64,000 bases of DNA, taken from Acidobacteria bacterium Ga0077551. GTDB taxonomy: Bacteria; Pseudomonadota; Alphaproteobacteria; Caulobacterales; Hyphomonadaceae. Position numbers and translations under genes: made by a program. Below are positions 1 to 8,578 of this stretch, one piece after another (position 1 is the stretch's first letter; every line of letters begins with the position of its first letter). The stretch spans positions 62,001 through 126,000 of the forward strand of contig LNFC01000017.1 in assembly GCA_001464545.1 (NCBI GenBank), written 5' to 3'. The notes under the pieces are model-generated. The model did not search any database. It was not told the DNA's origin and worked only from the letters and a program-made list of their open reading frames with translations.

Positions 1-1011
1 GACACCTGGCAGCCAGGCGGCGACGGACGGAAAGCGCGGCGACAATTTCTCGGAGAGGAACCCGCCCGCGAAGGTGCCGAACGCGGCGACGGCCGCCAGC
101 GGCGCGCCGTAGTTCATGGCGGCTTCGGCGACGCTGACCCCGTGCACGCGCATCAGGAACGGCGCCTGGAAACTGATCAGACCGTATCCGACGAATGCCA
201 CGAAAGCGGCCCCGAGTGACAGCGTCCAGAAGGTCGGCTTCCGGCCGAATTCCTTGAACGCTTCGAAGAAGCCGGCCTTGTCCGGGATCGCCGATTTCGG
301 ATCCGAGAATCCGCGCGGCGGTTCACGAACGGTCAGCCAGAAGATCAACGCCACGAGGATTCCCGGTACGCCGACGATCACGAAGACGAGGCGCCAGCCT
401 TCCACTTCCGCCCAATTCACCCCGGTGAACAGGAATTCCAGGCCGATGGCATTCATCCAGCCGCCGAATGTCTCGCCCTTCAGGCTGGCGAGTTGGCCGC
501 CAAAGAGTTGGGCCAGGACGCCGCCGATGGTGACGCCCATCGAATAGATGCCGATGGCGTTGGCGCGGCTCTTGGGCGGGTAGTAGTCGGTGATGATCGA
601 GTTGGCGGGCGGCGTGCACCCGGCTTCGCCGATCGCAACACCAATCCGGAAGACAAGCAGCCAGAGGAAACTGGCGGCAAGGCCGCAGAACACTGTCATC
701 AGCGACCAGATGACGACGCAAAGCGCTATGATCTTCACCCGGTTGGACCTGTCGGCCCACATCGCGATCGGGATGCCCATGATCGCATAGAACAGCGCGA
801 AAGGCGGCCCAGTCAGCAGGCCCCATTGCGCATCGCTGAGCGAGAACGTGTTGATGATCGGCTGAGCGACGACCGTGATGACGGTGCGGTCGATAAAGTT
901 CAGCGTGTATATGAGCGTCAGGGCGATGAGGACATAAGAGCGATAGCCCTTTGAGCCGTAGCCCGTGATGTGCCCGTTCGCGCTGTCAGCCGCAGCTGCA
1001 GTGGCCGTCAT
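1..1011 (-). CDS. MFS transporter, Spinster-like (3' end outside the window)
   Basis: The minus frame is open from an ATG at 1011 to the window edge, giving 337 residues without a stop, so the C-terminal part is missing. Hydrophobic segments alternate with short loops as in a 12-helix major facilitator. The first helix ends in F-I-D-R (38-41). The helix 2-3 loop has A-D-R-S-N-R (85-90). A G-E-A-G-C-x-P-P-A motif follows near residue 127, typical of Spinster-like MFS proteins of alphaproteobacteria. It should sit in the inner membrane and move a small organic solute by ion coupling. The substrate cannot be read from sequence. It is divergent from the ABC-F gene across about 260 bp. Confidence 0.85.
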   Translation of the reverse strand, partial: MTATAAAADSANGHITGYGSKGYRSYVLIALTLIYTLNFIDRTVITVVAQPIINTFSLSDAQWGLLTGPPFALFYAIMGIPIAMWADRSNRVKIIALCVVIWSLMTVFCGLAASFLWLLVFRIGVAIGEAGCTPPANSIITDYYPPKSRANAIGIYSMGVTIGGVLAQLFGGQLASLKGETFGGWMNAIGLEFLFTGVNWAEVEGWRLVFVIVGVPGILVALIFWLTVREPPRGFSDPKSAIPDKAGFFEAFKEFGRKPTFWTLSLGAAFVAFVGYGLISFQAPFLMRVHGVSVAEAAMNYGAPLAAVAAFGTFAGGFLSEKLSPRFPSVAAWLPGV

Positions 1012-1270
1012 TGTCTGTCTCGCCTCCCAGGGGAAACGCGCTTCTGTCGGCGCGCTGTGATGTGGCGTGACGGTAACCTCACCGCAGCCGCCTGCAAGCC
1101 TTATCGTCAGGGCAGGCCAAGGGGCCCCGGCTTTTCCCCTCCGCCGGGCGTTGAATCCGGCGCGCTCGAGGCTTAGTTTCCGGATGCAAGCCACACACAG
1201 GAGCGCTGCGCCATGTATATCGCCCGCAAAATGACCGCCCTCGGATCAATTTGCCGGATGAGCCCTGTCC

Positions 1271-2866
1271 ATGCCCGCTTCAATCACCCTGTCTTCGCTC
1301 AACTTTGCCCTGCCTGATGGCCGGGTTCTGTTTTCAGACCTGAATTTCAGTTTTAATCAGGAGCGCATCGGACTTGTCGGCCAGAACGGCGTCGGCAAAT
1401 CCACGCTGGTGAACCTCATCAGCGGGCGCCTGTCGCCGACTTCCGGTAGAATTTCCGTGAGCGGCAAGCTTGGCGTCCTGCGCCAGAATGTCGGCGGCGA
1501 AGGGGGAGAGACAATTGCCGGCCTGTTCGAGGTCAGCGCGGCGCTGGCGAATCTGCGCCGCGCCGAAGCGGGGGACGCAGACGCCTGGGTGGCGGCGGAC
1601 TGGACACTTGAGACGCGCCTTACCGAAGCGCTCGGACGGGCCGGGCTGGACGCGGTGCCGGAGACGCCGCTCAATGCCCTCTCGGGCGGGCAGCGCACGC
1701 GCGCGGCGCTTGCCGCGATGATCTTCGCGGAGCCAGATTTCCTGCTCCTGGACGAGCCGACCAACAATCTCGACCATGAAGGACGCGCGGCGGTGGCGAG
1801 CCTGCTATCCGGCTGGCGCGGCTGCGCGCTCGTCGTCAGCCATGACCGCGAGCTGCTCGAAGGCATGGACGCGATCGTAGAGCTGACGACGCTGGGTGCG
1901 GCCTGCTATGGCGGCGGATGGAGCGCCTACCGCGCCCGCAAGGCGCTGGAACTTGAGGCTGCGCGGCAGGACCTGTCGGAGGCCGAACGCCAGATGGATG
2001 CGACGCGGGAGAAGGCGCAGCTCGCCGCTGAGAAGAAAGCCCGGAAAGACGCCGCCGGAAAGCGCAAGGCCGCACGGGGCGGGGCGCCGCGCATCCTGAT
2101 CGGGGCGATGAAGCGCCGGGCGCAAGTATCGAGCGGCGACCTGCAAAACCTTTCCGAACGCCAGATCGCCGAAGCGGAAGCCGCTGCAAAGGCTGCACGG
2201 GCGCGAATCGAAATCCTGGAGACGATGAAGGTCAGCCTGCCCTCGACCCGCCTGCCGGCGGGCAAGACCGTGCTGGCGCTGCGCGGCGTCACGGCCGGGT
2301 ATGATCCCGCCGCGCCGGTATTTCGTGACCTGTCCGTTGAGGTGCGCGGCCCGGAACGGATCGCTCTGGTGGGCGCCAATGGATCGGGCAAGTCGACCCT
2401 GCTACGGGTGATCACCGCCGCGCTCGCGCCCTTCGCGGGCGAGGTGCGCGTTGCGGTGCCTTTGGTCATGTTGGACCAGGACGTGAGCCTGCTGACGCCG
2501 GGCGAGACGATCCTCGAAAACTTCCGCCGGCTCAATCCGCAGGCGGATGAAAATGCTTGCCGGGCCGCGCTCGCGCGCTTCCGGTTCCGGGCCGGCTCTG
2601 CGCTGCAACAGGTGGCCACGCTCAGCGGCGGGGAACACCTGCGCGCCGGACTCGCCTGCGTGCTCGGCGGGGCGGACCCGCCGCAACTTCTGATCCTCGA
2701 CGAGCCGACAAACCATCTCGATATCGCCTCGCTGGAGGCAGTCGAGGCGGGGCTGACTGCCTATGACGGCGCGCTGCTCGTGGTGAGTCACGATCAGGCG
2801 TTTCTGGAGCGGATCGGCGTGACCCGGCGGATAAACCTCAGATCAAGCCGGATGACCGGAAGCTGA
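1271..2866 (+). CDS. ABC-F family ATPase
   Basis: A 531-residue protein with two ABC ATPase domains and no membrane segment, the layout of soluble ABC-F ribosome-associated ATPases. Domain 1 has Walker A G-Q-N-G-V-G-K-S-T (37-45), signature L-S-G-G-Q and Walker B L-L-L-D-E-P-T-N-N-L-D. Domain 2 has G-A-N-G-S-G-K-S-T, L-S-G-G-E and L-I-L-D-E-P-T-N-H-L-D. Between them is a charged, Lys/Ala-rich linker, where ABC-F proteins carry the P-site tRNA interaction motif. Family members act in translation or antibiotic protection; the subgroup is not resolved. Its last codons overlap the 3' end of the opposing radC by 29 bp, so its C-terminal tail is partly dictated by radC sequence. Confidence 0.9.
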   Translation: MPASITLSSLNFALPDGRVLFSDLNFSFNQERIGLVGQNGVGKSTLVNLISGRLSPTSGRISVSGKLGVLRQNVGGEGGETIAGLFEVSAALANLRRAEAGDADAWVAADWTLETRLTEALGRAGLDAVPETPLNALSGGQRTRAALAAMIFAEPDFLLLDEPTNNLDHEGRAAVASLLSGWRGCALVVSHDRELLEGMDAIVELTTLGAACYGGGWSAYRARKALELEAARQDLSEAERQMDATREKAQLAAEKKARKDAAGKRKAARGGAPRILIGAMKRRAQVSSGDLQNLSERQIAEAEAAAKAARARIEILETMKVSLPSTRLPAGKTVLALRGVTAGYDPAAPVFRDLSVEVRGPERIALVGANGSGKSTLLRVITAALAPFAGEVRVAVPLVMLDQDVSLLTPGETILENFRRLNPQADENACRAALARFRFRAGSALQQVATLSGGEHLRAGLACVLGGADPPQLLILDEPTNHLDIASLEAVEAGLTAYDGALLVVSHDQAFLERIGVTRRINLRSSRMTGS

Positions 2867-3522
2867 CGACGCCGCTCATCCCGACGATCAGATGATCGTG
2901 TACGGAGATATCGAAAGGCTGCAAGACGTCGATGATCTCGCGTGTGATCTCGATGTCGGCGCGCGAGGGCTTCGGGTCGCCGGACGGGTGGTTGTGCACG
3001 AGGATCAGGCTGGAGCACTGCACTTCCAGCGCGCGCCGGGCGATCTCGCGCGGGTAGACCGGCGCATGATCCACCGTGCCCCGGCCCGTGATCTCGTCGA
3101 GGATAAGCTGGTTCTTCCGGTCAAGGAAGATCACGCGGAACTGCTCGCGCGTCTCGTGCTGGAATTCGCGGCGGACGTATTCGATCAGCGCGCTCCAGGA
3201 GGAAATGACTTCGCGGGTTTTCAGCTCTTCCAGAGCGGCGCGCGAGTGAAGCTCATTTATGGCCTTGAGATAGGCGGCGACCGTCTCGCCGACCCCGTCG
3301 ACCTTGATCAGCGCCTCCGCCGGCGCCGCGAGGATGGCGGAGAGCCCGCCGAAATGGCGCTCCAGCGCCTAGGCAATCGGCTTCAGATCCCGGCGCGGGA
3401 TGAAGGCCATCAGCAGCACTTCGAGGATTTCGTAATCATCCAGCGCCTCGGCCCTGCGTGCAAGCAGCTTGGTGCGCAGGCGCTCGCGGTGGCCTTGCCA
3501 GTGGGGGGGCTTCTTCGGTCAT
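2838..3522 (-). pseudogene. radC: radC-like JAB-domain gene, broken by a frameshift and an amber codon
   Basis: The C-terminal half encodes a RadC/JAB domain with the metal-site motif H-N-H-P-S-G-D-P and a final S-V-H-D-H-L-I-V-G. Before it is a helix-hairpin-helix stretch (K-V-D-G-V-G-E-T). Two lesions break it. From the ATG at 3522 the frame is correct for M-T-E-E-A-P but is lost at a seven-base G run (3503-3509 on the plus strand); one base fewer would restore H-W-Q-G-H-R-E-R. Then TAG lies in frame at 3371-3369, where Q or K is expected between I-A and A-L-E-R. A 98-codon stretch from 3134 could still make a JAB fragment. Repaired length would be about 227 residues, normal for RadC. The 5' end overlaps the stop of the thioredoxin-like gene. 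Confidence 0.85.
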
Positions 3523-4166
3523 GCGGGGAGGGCGGCCTTGTGCAGGCGTTTCAGTTCCTTCAGCACCAGCGACCGGTCGTAGCCCTGATAGGCGCCCGGG
3601 CCGGAGATCTGTATTTTCACATAGGGATGGTCGAGCTTGGTAGCGAATTTTCCTTCCGGGCTGAGCGCCAGGATTGTCGGATACTTCTCATGGAAGTGTG
3701 CCTGCGCACTGGCTGCAGCCACGACTTCGTCCGCTCCCGGAGCATAGTCGTCCTCGATGTGCACCACCACGAAATTTTGGGCGGTGTAGGAAACGAGTTC
3801 CAGCGCGTCCCGGCTGACATCGCCGCGACGTTTCTTCGTCACATGATCATAGCGGCCGGTAGCGCCTTTCAGGTGGGCATCGAAGGCGCGGCACCAGCCG
3901 CACCATTCGGCGCCGATGATGACGAGCACAGCCTTGCCCTCTGCCTTCGCGCGGTCAACGGCGGCGGTGTAGAGGTCCATCTGGTTCGAACACTGATCGT
4001 AGGCGATCGCGCGCCCGTCCCGGCAAGTGGGGTCCAGCGACAGGGGGTAGGCGACGATGTTGGCGGCCGCTGCTTCAATCTCGGTTTGTGGGATGGCAGG
4101 CGTGACTGCCGGGCCCGAACAGGCCGCCGCGAGCAGGAGCATGGCCGCGGCGGCCAGGGATCGCAT
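3519..4166 (-). CDS. thioredoxin-fold lipoprotein
   Basis: A 215-residue protein starting with a lipoprotein signal peptide whose lipobox is L-A-A-A-C (Cys16), so it is predicted to be exported and lipid-anchored. A thioredoxin-like domain follows, with the redox pair W-C-G-W-C (Cys89 and Cys92) after a beta strand L-V-I-I-G-A-E. The cis-Pro region is probably K-Y-P-T-I-L-A-L. The W-C-G-W-C context is that of thioredoxin_7/SoxW-like proteins, which handle disulfides or thiol stress in the periplasm. Its ATG overlaps the stop of map by one base (TGATG), so the two are probably translated together, although their functions are not obviously linked. Confidence 0.8.
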   Translation of the reverse strand: MRSLAAAAMLLLAAACSGPAVTPAIPQTEIEAAAANIVAYPLSLDPTCRDGRAIAYDQCSNQMDLYTAAVDRAKAEGKAVLVIIGAEWCGWCRAFDAHLKGATGRYDHVTKKRRGDVSRDALELVSYTAQNFVVVHIEDDYAPGADEVVAAASAQAHFHEKYPTILALSPEGKFATKLDHPYVKIQISGPGAYQGYDRSLVLKELKRLHKAALPA

Positions 4167-4987
4167 CAGGGGCGAACCTTGAACGGCTCGTGCCAGCCTT
4201 TCGACGAGGCGGAGAAAATCTCGTAGCCGGTTTCGGTCACGCCGACGGAATGTTCGAACTGCGCGGAGAGCTGGCGGTCGCGTGTCACGGCGGTCCAGCC
4301 ATCCGGGAGGATGGCGGCGTCCTTGCGGCCGAGGTTCAGCATCGGCTCGACCGTGAAGAACATGCCGGCCTTCATCACCGGGCCCGTTCCGTAGGCGGAG
4401 GAATGCACGACGTTCGGCTCATCATGGAACAGGCGGCCGAGGCCGTGTCCGCAGAACTCGTCGACCACGGACACGCGGTTCAAGCGCGCCACTTCGCTGA
4501 TCGCGCCGCCGATGTCGCCGAAGCGGGCACCGGGCTTGATCTGCGCGATGCCGGCCATCATGGCCTCGTAGGTCACTTCCATCAGGCGCTCGGCCTTGCG
4601 CTTTACGTCGCCCACGCCGAACATCCGGCTGTGGTCGCCGTGCCAGCCATCGACGATCAGCGTCACGTCGATGTTGGCGATGTCGCCATCCTTCAGCGCT
4701 TTCGGGCCGGGGATGCCGTGGCAGATCACGTGGTTCACCGAGATGCACGAGGCATGGCGATAGCCTCGGTAGCCGATGGTCGCGGAAGTCGCGCCATGGT
4801 CGTTCACGAACTCATAGACCCGGCGGTCGAGATAGTCGGTGGTCACGCCGGGTTTGACTTCCGGGACCAGCATGTCGAGGCATTCGGCCACCAGCTGTCC
4901 GGCGCGGCGCATGCCCTCAAAGCCCTCGGGGCCGTGGGTGCGGATTTCGCCCGTGCGCAGGGGCAGGAGGAGCTCTGTATCTGTCAT
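4166..4987 (-). CDS. map: methionine aminopeptidase, type I
   Basis: A 273-residue protein matching type I MetAP, the cytosolic dimetal enzyme that removes N-terminal Met from new proteins. Visible motifs are the N-terminal E-G-M-R-R-A-G, the substrate His segment around C-H-G-I-P, the metal Asp in N-I-D-V-T and the second in G-D-H-S-R, then G-H-G-L-G-R, and a late E-P-M-L and E-H-S-V-G-V-T-E. The start at 4987 (M-T-D-T-E-L-L) fits family length; the frame runs on upstream but that part has no family likeness. It is followed with a one-base overlap by the thioredoxin-like lipoprotein. Confidence 0.95.
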   Translation of the reverse strand: MTDTELLLPLRTGEIRTHGPEGFEGMRRAGQLVAECLDMLVPEVKPGVTTDYLDRRVYEFVNDHGATSATIGYRGYRHASCISVNHVICHGIPGPKALKDGDIANIDVTLIVDGWHGDHSRMFGVGDVKRKAERLMEVTYEAMMAGIAQIKPGARFGDIGGAISEVARLNRVSVVDEFCGHGLGRLFHDEPNVVHSSAYGTGPVMKAGMFFTVEPMLNLGRKDAAILPDGWTAVTRDRQLSAQFEHSVGVTETGYEIFSASSKGWHEPFKVRP

Positions 4988-5115
4988 CGGCGCAATATGG
5001 CAGGCCGCACGCCGGTTTTCCACTCCCTTCTTGCCGAAACGGCCGCCCGCTGTCAGGTAGCGGCCCAGAAACCTGGCCGGAAAACAGGCCATCAAACCCC
5101 TAAGGGAGACAACGC

Positions 5116-6444
5116 ATGCGCAAACCCCGGTCAATCCAGGCGGCTAGCCTTGCATTGTTGGCCGCGTTAGGCCTCGCGGCCTGTGCCAGCGCCCCACCTG
5201 CCGCCGAAGCGCCCGCGCCGGCCGCCTTGGTCATGGAAGCGCCCCTGCCGGCGTTCAGCGCCGAAGGAGTCGCCGCCGTTGAGGCCCGCATGGCGGCCTA
5301 TGTCGAGGAGGGGGCGGCCAAAGGCATTGCGACCCGTCTGGTGCGCGGCGGCGAGGTGATCAGCGATGTCCGCTACGGCATCCGGCGCGAGGCTGATGCG
5401 GCGCCGGTGGAAGACGACACGATCTGGCGGATCTATTCGATGTCGAAGCCGGTGACCGGTGTTGCGCTGCTGATGCTCTGGGAAGAGGGCGCGTTCCAGT
5501 TGGACGACCCGGTCACAAAATACTTCCCGGAATTCGAGGGCATGCAGGTGTTCACCGGGCTTGATGCGGCGGGCGAGCCGGTCCTCGTGCCCGCCACGCG
5601 CCCGGCCACCCTCCGGGAACTGATGAGCCACACCGCCGGTTTCGGCTACGGCCTTCGCGGCGGGGATCATGTCAACGACCTGTTCCAGCAGAGGCAGGTC
5701 TTCCAGTCGCACACGATGGCGGATATGGTCAGCCGCGTCGCCAGCATCCCGCTGCTTCACCAGCCGGGCGAAGTCTGGGACTACTCCATCGCGGTGGATT
5801 TGCAGGGCGCGCTGATCGAGCAGCTCTCCGGCCAGACGTTGGGCGAGTTCTTCGAGACGCGGCTGTTCGGCCCGCTCGGCATGAAGGATACCGGCTTCTT
5901 TGTTCCGGAGGCGGATTATGACCGGTTCTCGGATGTCTGGGGCTGGAGCGCGGAGCAGGGGGCGTTCGCCGCGCTACCGATGCCGGCTTTCCAGTTCCGC
6001 GAGGGGATGATCGCCTTTGAAGGCGGCGGGCACGGGCTCGTCAGCACGATGGACGATTATGCGCGCTTTGCCGAGATGCTGGCAAACGGTGGTAGCCTCG
6101 ACGGCGTCCAGATCCTGAAACCGGAAACTGTCGCGATGATGGCGACCGATGTGCTGCCGGACGGCGCCTTCCTCGGCTTTGACGGCACGGCCAGCAGCGA
6201 AGCGGCAGGCGTCGGCTTCGGCCTCAATGTCGGCGTCATCCTTGACGCCGACAACGCCCGCGGTTTTCCGCAGGGCGCCTATACCTGGGGCGGCGCAGCG
6301 GGCACCTGGTTCTGGGTAGACCCCGCGAATGATCTCTACTTCATCGGCATGGTGCAGCGCTTCGGCCAGGGCGGGCCTGAGTTTGATGCGCGTACGGAAT
6401 CGGCCGGCCTCGTCTACAAGGCTCTGGAAACACCGAATGAGTAA
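5116..6444 (+). CDS. serine hydrolase of the class C beta-lactamase/esterase family, lipoprotein
   Basis: 442 residues. The N-terminus is a lipoprotein signal with lipobox L-A-A-C (Cys23), then an Ala/Pro linker. The catalytic S-x-x-K is S-M-S-K (Ser108, Lys111). The second motif is W-D-Y-S, where classic enzymes have Y-x-N, which is common in the esterase/D-aminopeptidase-like members. The protein ends with H-G-L-V-S-T and a G-G-A-A-G-T-W segment. It probably hydrolyses an ester or amide in the periplasm or at the cell surface; activity against beta-lactams cannot be assumed. An AGGGAG Shine-Dalgarno precedes the ATG. Its stop overlaps the ATG of the next gene by 8 bases, indicating an operon. 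Confidence 0.85.
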   Translation: MRKPRSIQAASLALLAALGLAACASAPPAAEAPAPAALVMEAPLPAFSAEGVAAVEARMAAYVEEGAAKGIATRLVRGGEVISDVRYGIRREADAAPVEDDTIWRIYSMSKPVTGVALLMLWEEGAFQLDDPVTKYFPEFEGMQVFTGLDAAGEPVLVPATRPATLRELMSHTAGFGYGLRGGDHVNDLFQQRQVFQSHTMADMVSRVASIPLLHQPGEVWDYSIAVDLQGALIEQLSGQTLGEFFETRLFGPLGMKDTGFFVPEADYDRFSDVWGWSAEQGAFAALPMPAFQFREGMIAFEGGGHGLVSTMDDYARFAEMLANGGSLDGVQILKPETVAMMATDVLPDGAFLGFDGTASSEAAGVGFGLNVGVILDADNARGFPQGAYTWGGAAGTWFWVDPANDLYFIGMVQRFGQGGPEFDARTESAGLVYKALETPNE

Positions 6445-7192
6445 TCCCACCGCCGCCGTCCTGCTGATCGGGGACGAACTCCTCTCCGGCCGCACGCGGG
6501 ACATCAACCTGCAGCAGGTCGCGCAGTATCTGGAACCACTCGGCATTCCGGTTATGGAATGCCGCACGGTGCCGGACATCGAGGCCGAGATCGTCGCCGC
6601 GGTAAACGCCCTGCGCGCGAAGTACACCTACGTCTTCACGACCGGTGGTATCGGCCCGACGCATGACGACATCACCGCGGACGCGATCGCAGCCGCCTTC
6701 GGTGTCGGCATCTCCGAACATCCGGACGCGATCCGCGACATGGCCGCCCGCTACGCGGCGATGAAAACCGAGTTCACCGCGCCGCGCCGGCGCATGGCGC
6801 GCCTGCCGCATGGCGCGAGCCTCGTGGCCAATCCGGTCTCCGGTGCGCCCGGCTTCCAGACCGGCAATGTCTTCACCCTTGCAGGCGTGCCGCAGATCGC
6901 GCGGGCGATGCTCGAAGACATCGGTCACCGCCTGCAAACCGGCGCGGTGGTCCACAAAGTCACCGTCAAGGGCAAGGGCCTGCGGGAGGGCGATCTCGCC
7001 GTGAAGCTGGGCGAGATCGACGCGGCGGCTCCGCTGGTTTCGGTCGGCTCCTACCCCTGGTACCTGGCGCCTGACAATAACGGCGTGTCGCTGGTCGCCC
7101 GTTCCATCGATCCCGAAGCGCTCGCAAGGGTCCGCCAGCAACTCGTCGAACTCGCCGAATCCCTCGGCGTCAAACCGGAGATCGAAGCATGA
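6437..7192 (+). CDS. molybdopterin-binding (MoCF/CinA N-terminal type) protein
   Basis: 251 residues. The start resembles competence/damage-inducible protein A: A-A-V-L-L-I-G-D-E-L-L-S-G-R-T-R-D-I-N, followed by the nucleotide/molybdopterin loop T-T-G-G-I-G-P-T-H-D-D-I-T. These are MoCF_biosynth domain hallmarks. It lacks the C-terminal CinA deamidase domain, so it is a stand-alone domain protein, common in alphaproteobacteria. The family fold binds molybdopterin or ADP-ribose-type ligands; the actual role of this short form is unclear. The ATG at 6437 lies within the end of the preceding hydrolase gene and its stop shares ATGA with the next gene. Confidence 0.85.
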   Translation: MSNPTAAVLLIGDELLSGRTRDINLQQVAQYLEPLGIPVMECRTVPDIEAEIVAAVNALRAKYTYVFTTGGIGPTHDDITADAIAAAFGVGISEHPDAIRDMAARYAAMKTEFTAPRRRMARLPHGASLVANPVSGAPGFQTGNVFTLAGVPQIARAMLEDIGHRLQTGAVVHKVTVKGKGLREGDLAVKLGEIDAAAPLVSVGSYPWYLAPDNNGVSLVARSIDPEALARVRQQLVELAESLGVKPEIEA

Positions 7193-7674
7193 GTTTCATT
7201 ACCCGCACGCCCGTCCTCTGGATGCTCTTTGGGCTGACGGTTGCGCTGACGCTGGCCTTCGGGGCCGCAGCGCCCTTGGTCGGCGGGCAATTCCTCGACA
7301 TGGTATCAAGGCCTGAAGACACCCGCGCCGTGTTCGACGCAATGACGCCAAGCGAACGAACCGCGCACTTCTGGCTCACGGTCTTTCTCGATACGGCCTA
7401 CCCGCTGAGCTTCGGCCTGTTCTTCGCCGGCATGGCCTGGCGCTTCTTTGGCAAGCTCGGCCCGTTCGCGGCGATCCCCGGTTTCGTGGTCCTGATCGTC
7501 GATCTCACCGAGAACACGCTGCAGGCCATCACGCTGTCGGGTGCGGCCTATGTCTTGGAGCCGAAGGAGTGGGTTTCGCCGCTGAAGATGAACCTGTTCT
7601 ATCTCGCTGCCCTGATCGCGCTCGTCGCGGCGGGCATCGCGCTCTACCGGGTGATCACGAAGAAGAAGGCCTAG
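7189..7674 (+). CDS. small four-helix membrane protein, unknown
   Basis: 161 residues with four strong hydrophobic segments at roughly 8-30, 62-82, 88-108 and 133-153, and a short Lys-rich tail (K-K-K-A). I recognise no motif. The start codon overlaps the preceding stop (ATGA), so it is the third gene of a tightly packed unit with the serine hydrolase and the molybdopterin-binding protein. Charged residues inside the third helix region (D-L-T-E-N) might line a polar site, but this is speculation. It is likely an inner membrane protein. Confidence 0.75.
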   Translation: MSFITRTPVLWMLFGLTVALTLAFGAAAPLVGGQFLDMVSRPEDTRAVFDAMTPSERTAHFWLTVFLDTAYPLSFGLFFAGMAWRFFGKLGPFAAIPGFVVLIVDLTENTLQAITLSGAAYVLEPKEWVSPLKMNLFYLAALIALVAAGIALYRVITKKKA

Positions 7675-7751
7675 GGTCTCCCCAAGGTCAGGCTTGGCGC
7701 GGGCCCTGTCCCGGCGGTAGCATTGTCCAAACACTCAAGGGAGAAGCCGCA

Positions 7752-8534
7752 ATGTCCGAACAGATTGTCCTCGTCGAGCGCCACGGCGCCGTTGCCCTCG
7801 TCACCCTCAACCGGCCGGACGCGCTGAACGCGCTCAACCGGGCCCTGCGCGCCGAGATCGTGCGCGTGTTCACCGAACTGAAAGACGATCCGCACATCCG
7901 CGCTGTCGTGCTGACCGGCGCGGGCCGCGCCTTCACTGCGGGCATTGACCTCAAAGAGGCGGGCCAGACCGGCTTTGCCCTCGGCGCCGATGAGGATTCC
8001 AAATCGATCAACATGGCCGCCGCGCTGGAGGCCTATCCCTGGCCGATCGTCGGCGCGATCAACGGCTTCGCGATCACCGGCGGCTTCGAACTCGCCCTGA
8101 TGTGCGACGTGCTGCTCGCCTCGGAGAACGCCAAATTTGCCGACACGCATGCCCGCGTCGGCATCGTGCCAGGCTGGGGCCTGTCGCAGAAACTCTCACG
8201 CCTGATCGGCATCAGCCGCGCCAAGGAGCTTTCCTTCACGGGCAACTTCATCGATGCCCACACCTCGGAGAAATGGGGCCTCGTCAACCGCGTCTATGCG
8301 GCGGCAGACCTCGTGCCCGCCGCACTCCAGCTCGCCACCGAGATGACGGGCACGCAGCCCGTGCTCCTGAAGAAGTACAAGGCGCTGATCGACGACGGCT
8401 TCGGAATGGAATTCGGCAAGGCCATGAAGGAAGAAATCAAACGCTCGATCGAGCATTCGGCGTCTGTGTCGGCCGAATCGGTCGAGGAAGCGCGCAAGCA
8501 GGTGACAGCGCGGGGCAGGGGCCAGCAGGGTTAA
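7752..8534 (+). CDS. enoyl-CoA hydratase/isomerase family protein
   Basis: 260 residues of the crotonase fold. The N-terminal strand leads to L-N-R-P-D-A-L-N-A-L-N. The CoA and oxyanion-hole motif is G-R-A-F-T-A-G-I-D-L-K-E, with the second oxyanion loop I-N-G-F-A-I-T-G-G-F-E-L-A-L-M-C-D. After it come A-R-V-G-I-V-P-G-W-G and a C-terminal helix that would trimerise. The strong GGGAG site ahead of ATG 7752 fixes the start. It probably hydrates an enoyl-CoA in fatty-acid or related acyl-CoA breakdown, consistent with a thiolase gene 1 kb downstream, but the acyl specificity is open. It is convergent with the dioxygenase gene across a hairpin. Confidence 0.9.
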   Translation: MSEQIVLVERHGAVALVTLNRPDALNALNRALRAEIVRVFTELKDDPHIRAVVLTGAGRAFTAGIDLKEAGQTGFALGADEDSKSINMAAALEAYPWPIVGAINGFAITGGFELALMCDVLLASENAKFADTHARVGIVPGWGLSQKLSRLIGISRAKELSFTGNFIDAHTSEKWGLVNRVYAAADLVPAALQLATEMTGTQPVLLKKYKALIDDGFGMEFGKAMKEEIKRSIEHSASVSAESVEEARKQVTARGRGQQG

Positions 8535-8546
8535 GCCGGGCTTGAA

Positions 8547-8572
8547 CCCCTCTCCTGCTTGCAGGAGGGGGA
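8547..8572. terminator. hairpin between convergent genes, likely bidirectional terminator
   Basis: Arms 8547-8558 and 8561-8572 can pair over about 11 bp with a two-base loop (core CTCCTGC/GCAGGAG). It lies 12 bases after the enoyl-CoA hydratase stop and 7 bases from the opposing dioxygenase stop, the right place for a shared terminator. There is no long T run on either side, so it may also be a dispersed palindrome. Confidence 0.5.
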
Positions 8573-8578
8573 GAAGGC

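Noticed and set aside
5116-6444. Calling the serine hydrolase a beta-lactamase resistance gene
   Set aside because: Only the S-x-x-K fold family is clear; the Y-x-N motif is altered, so resistance cannot be claimed.
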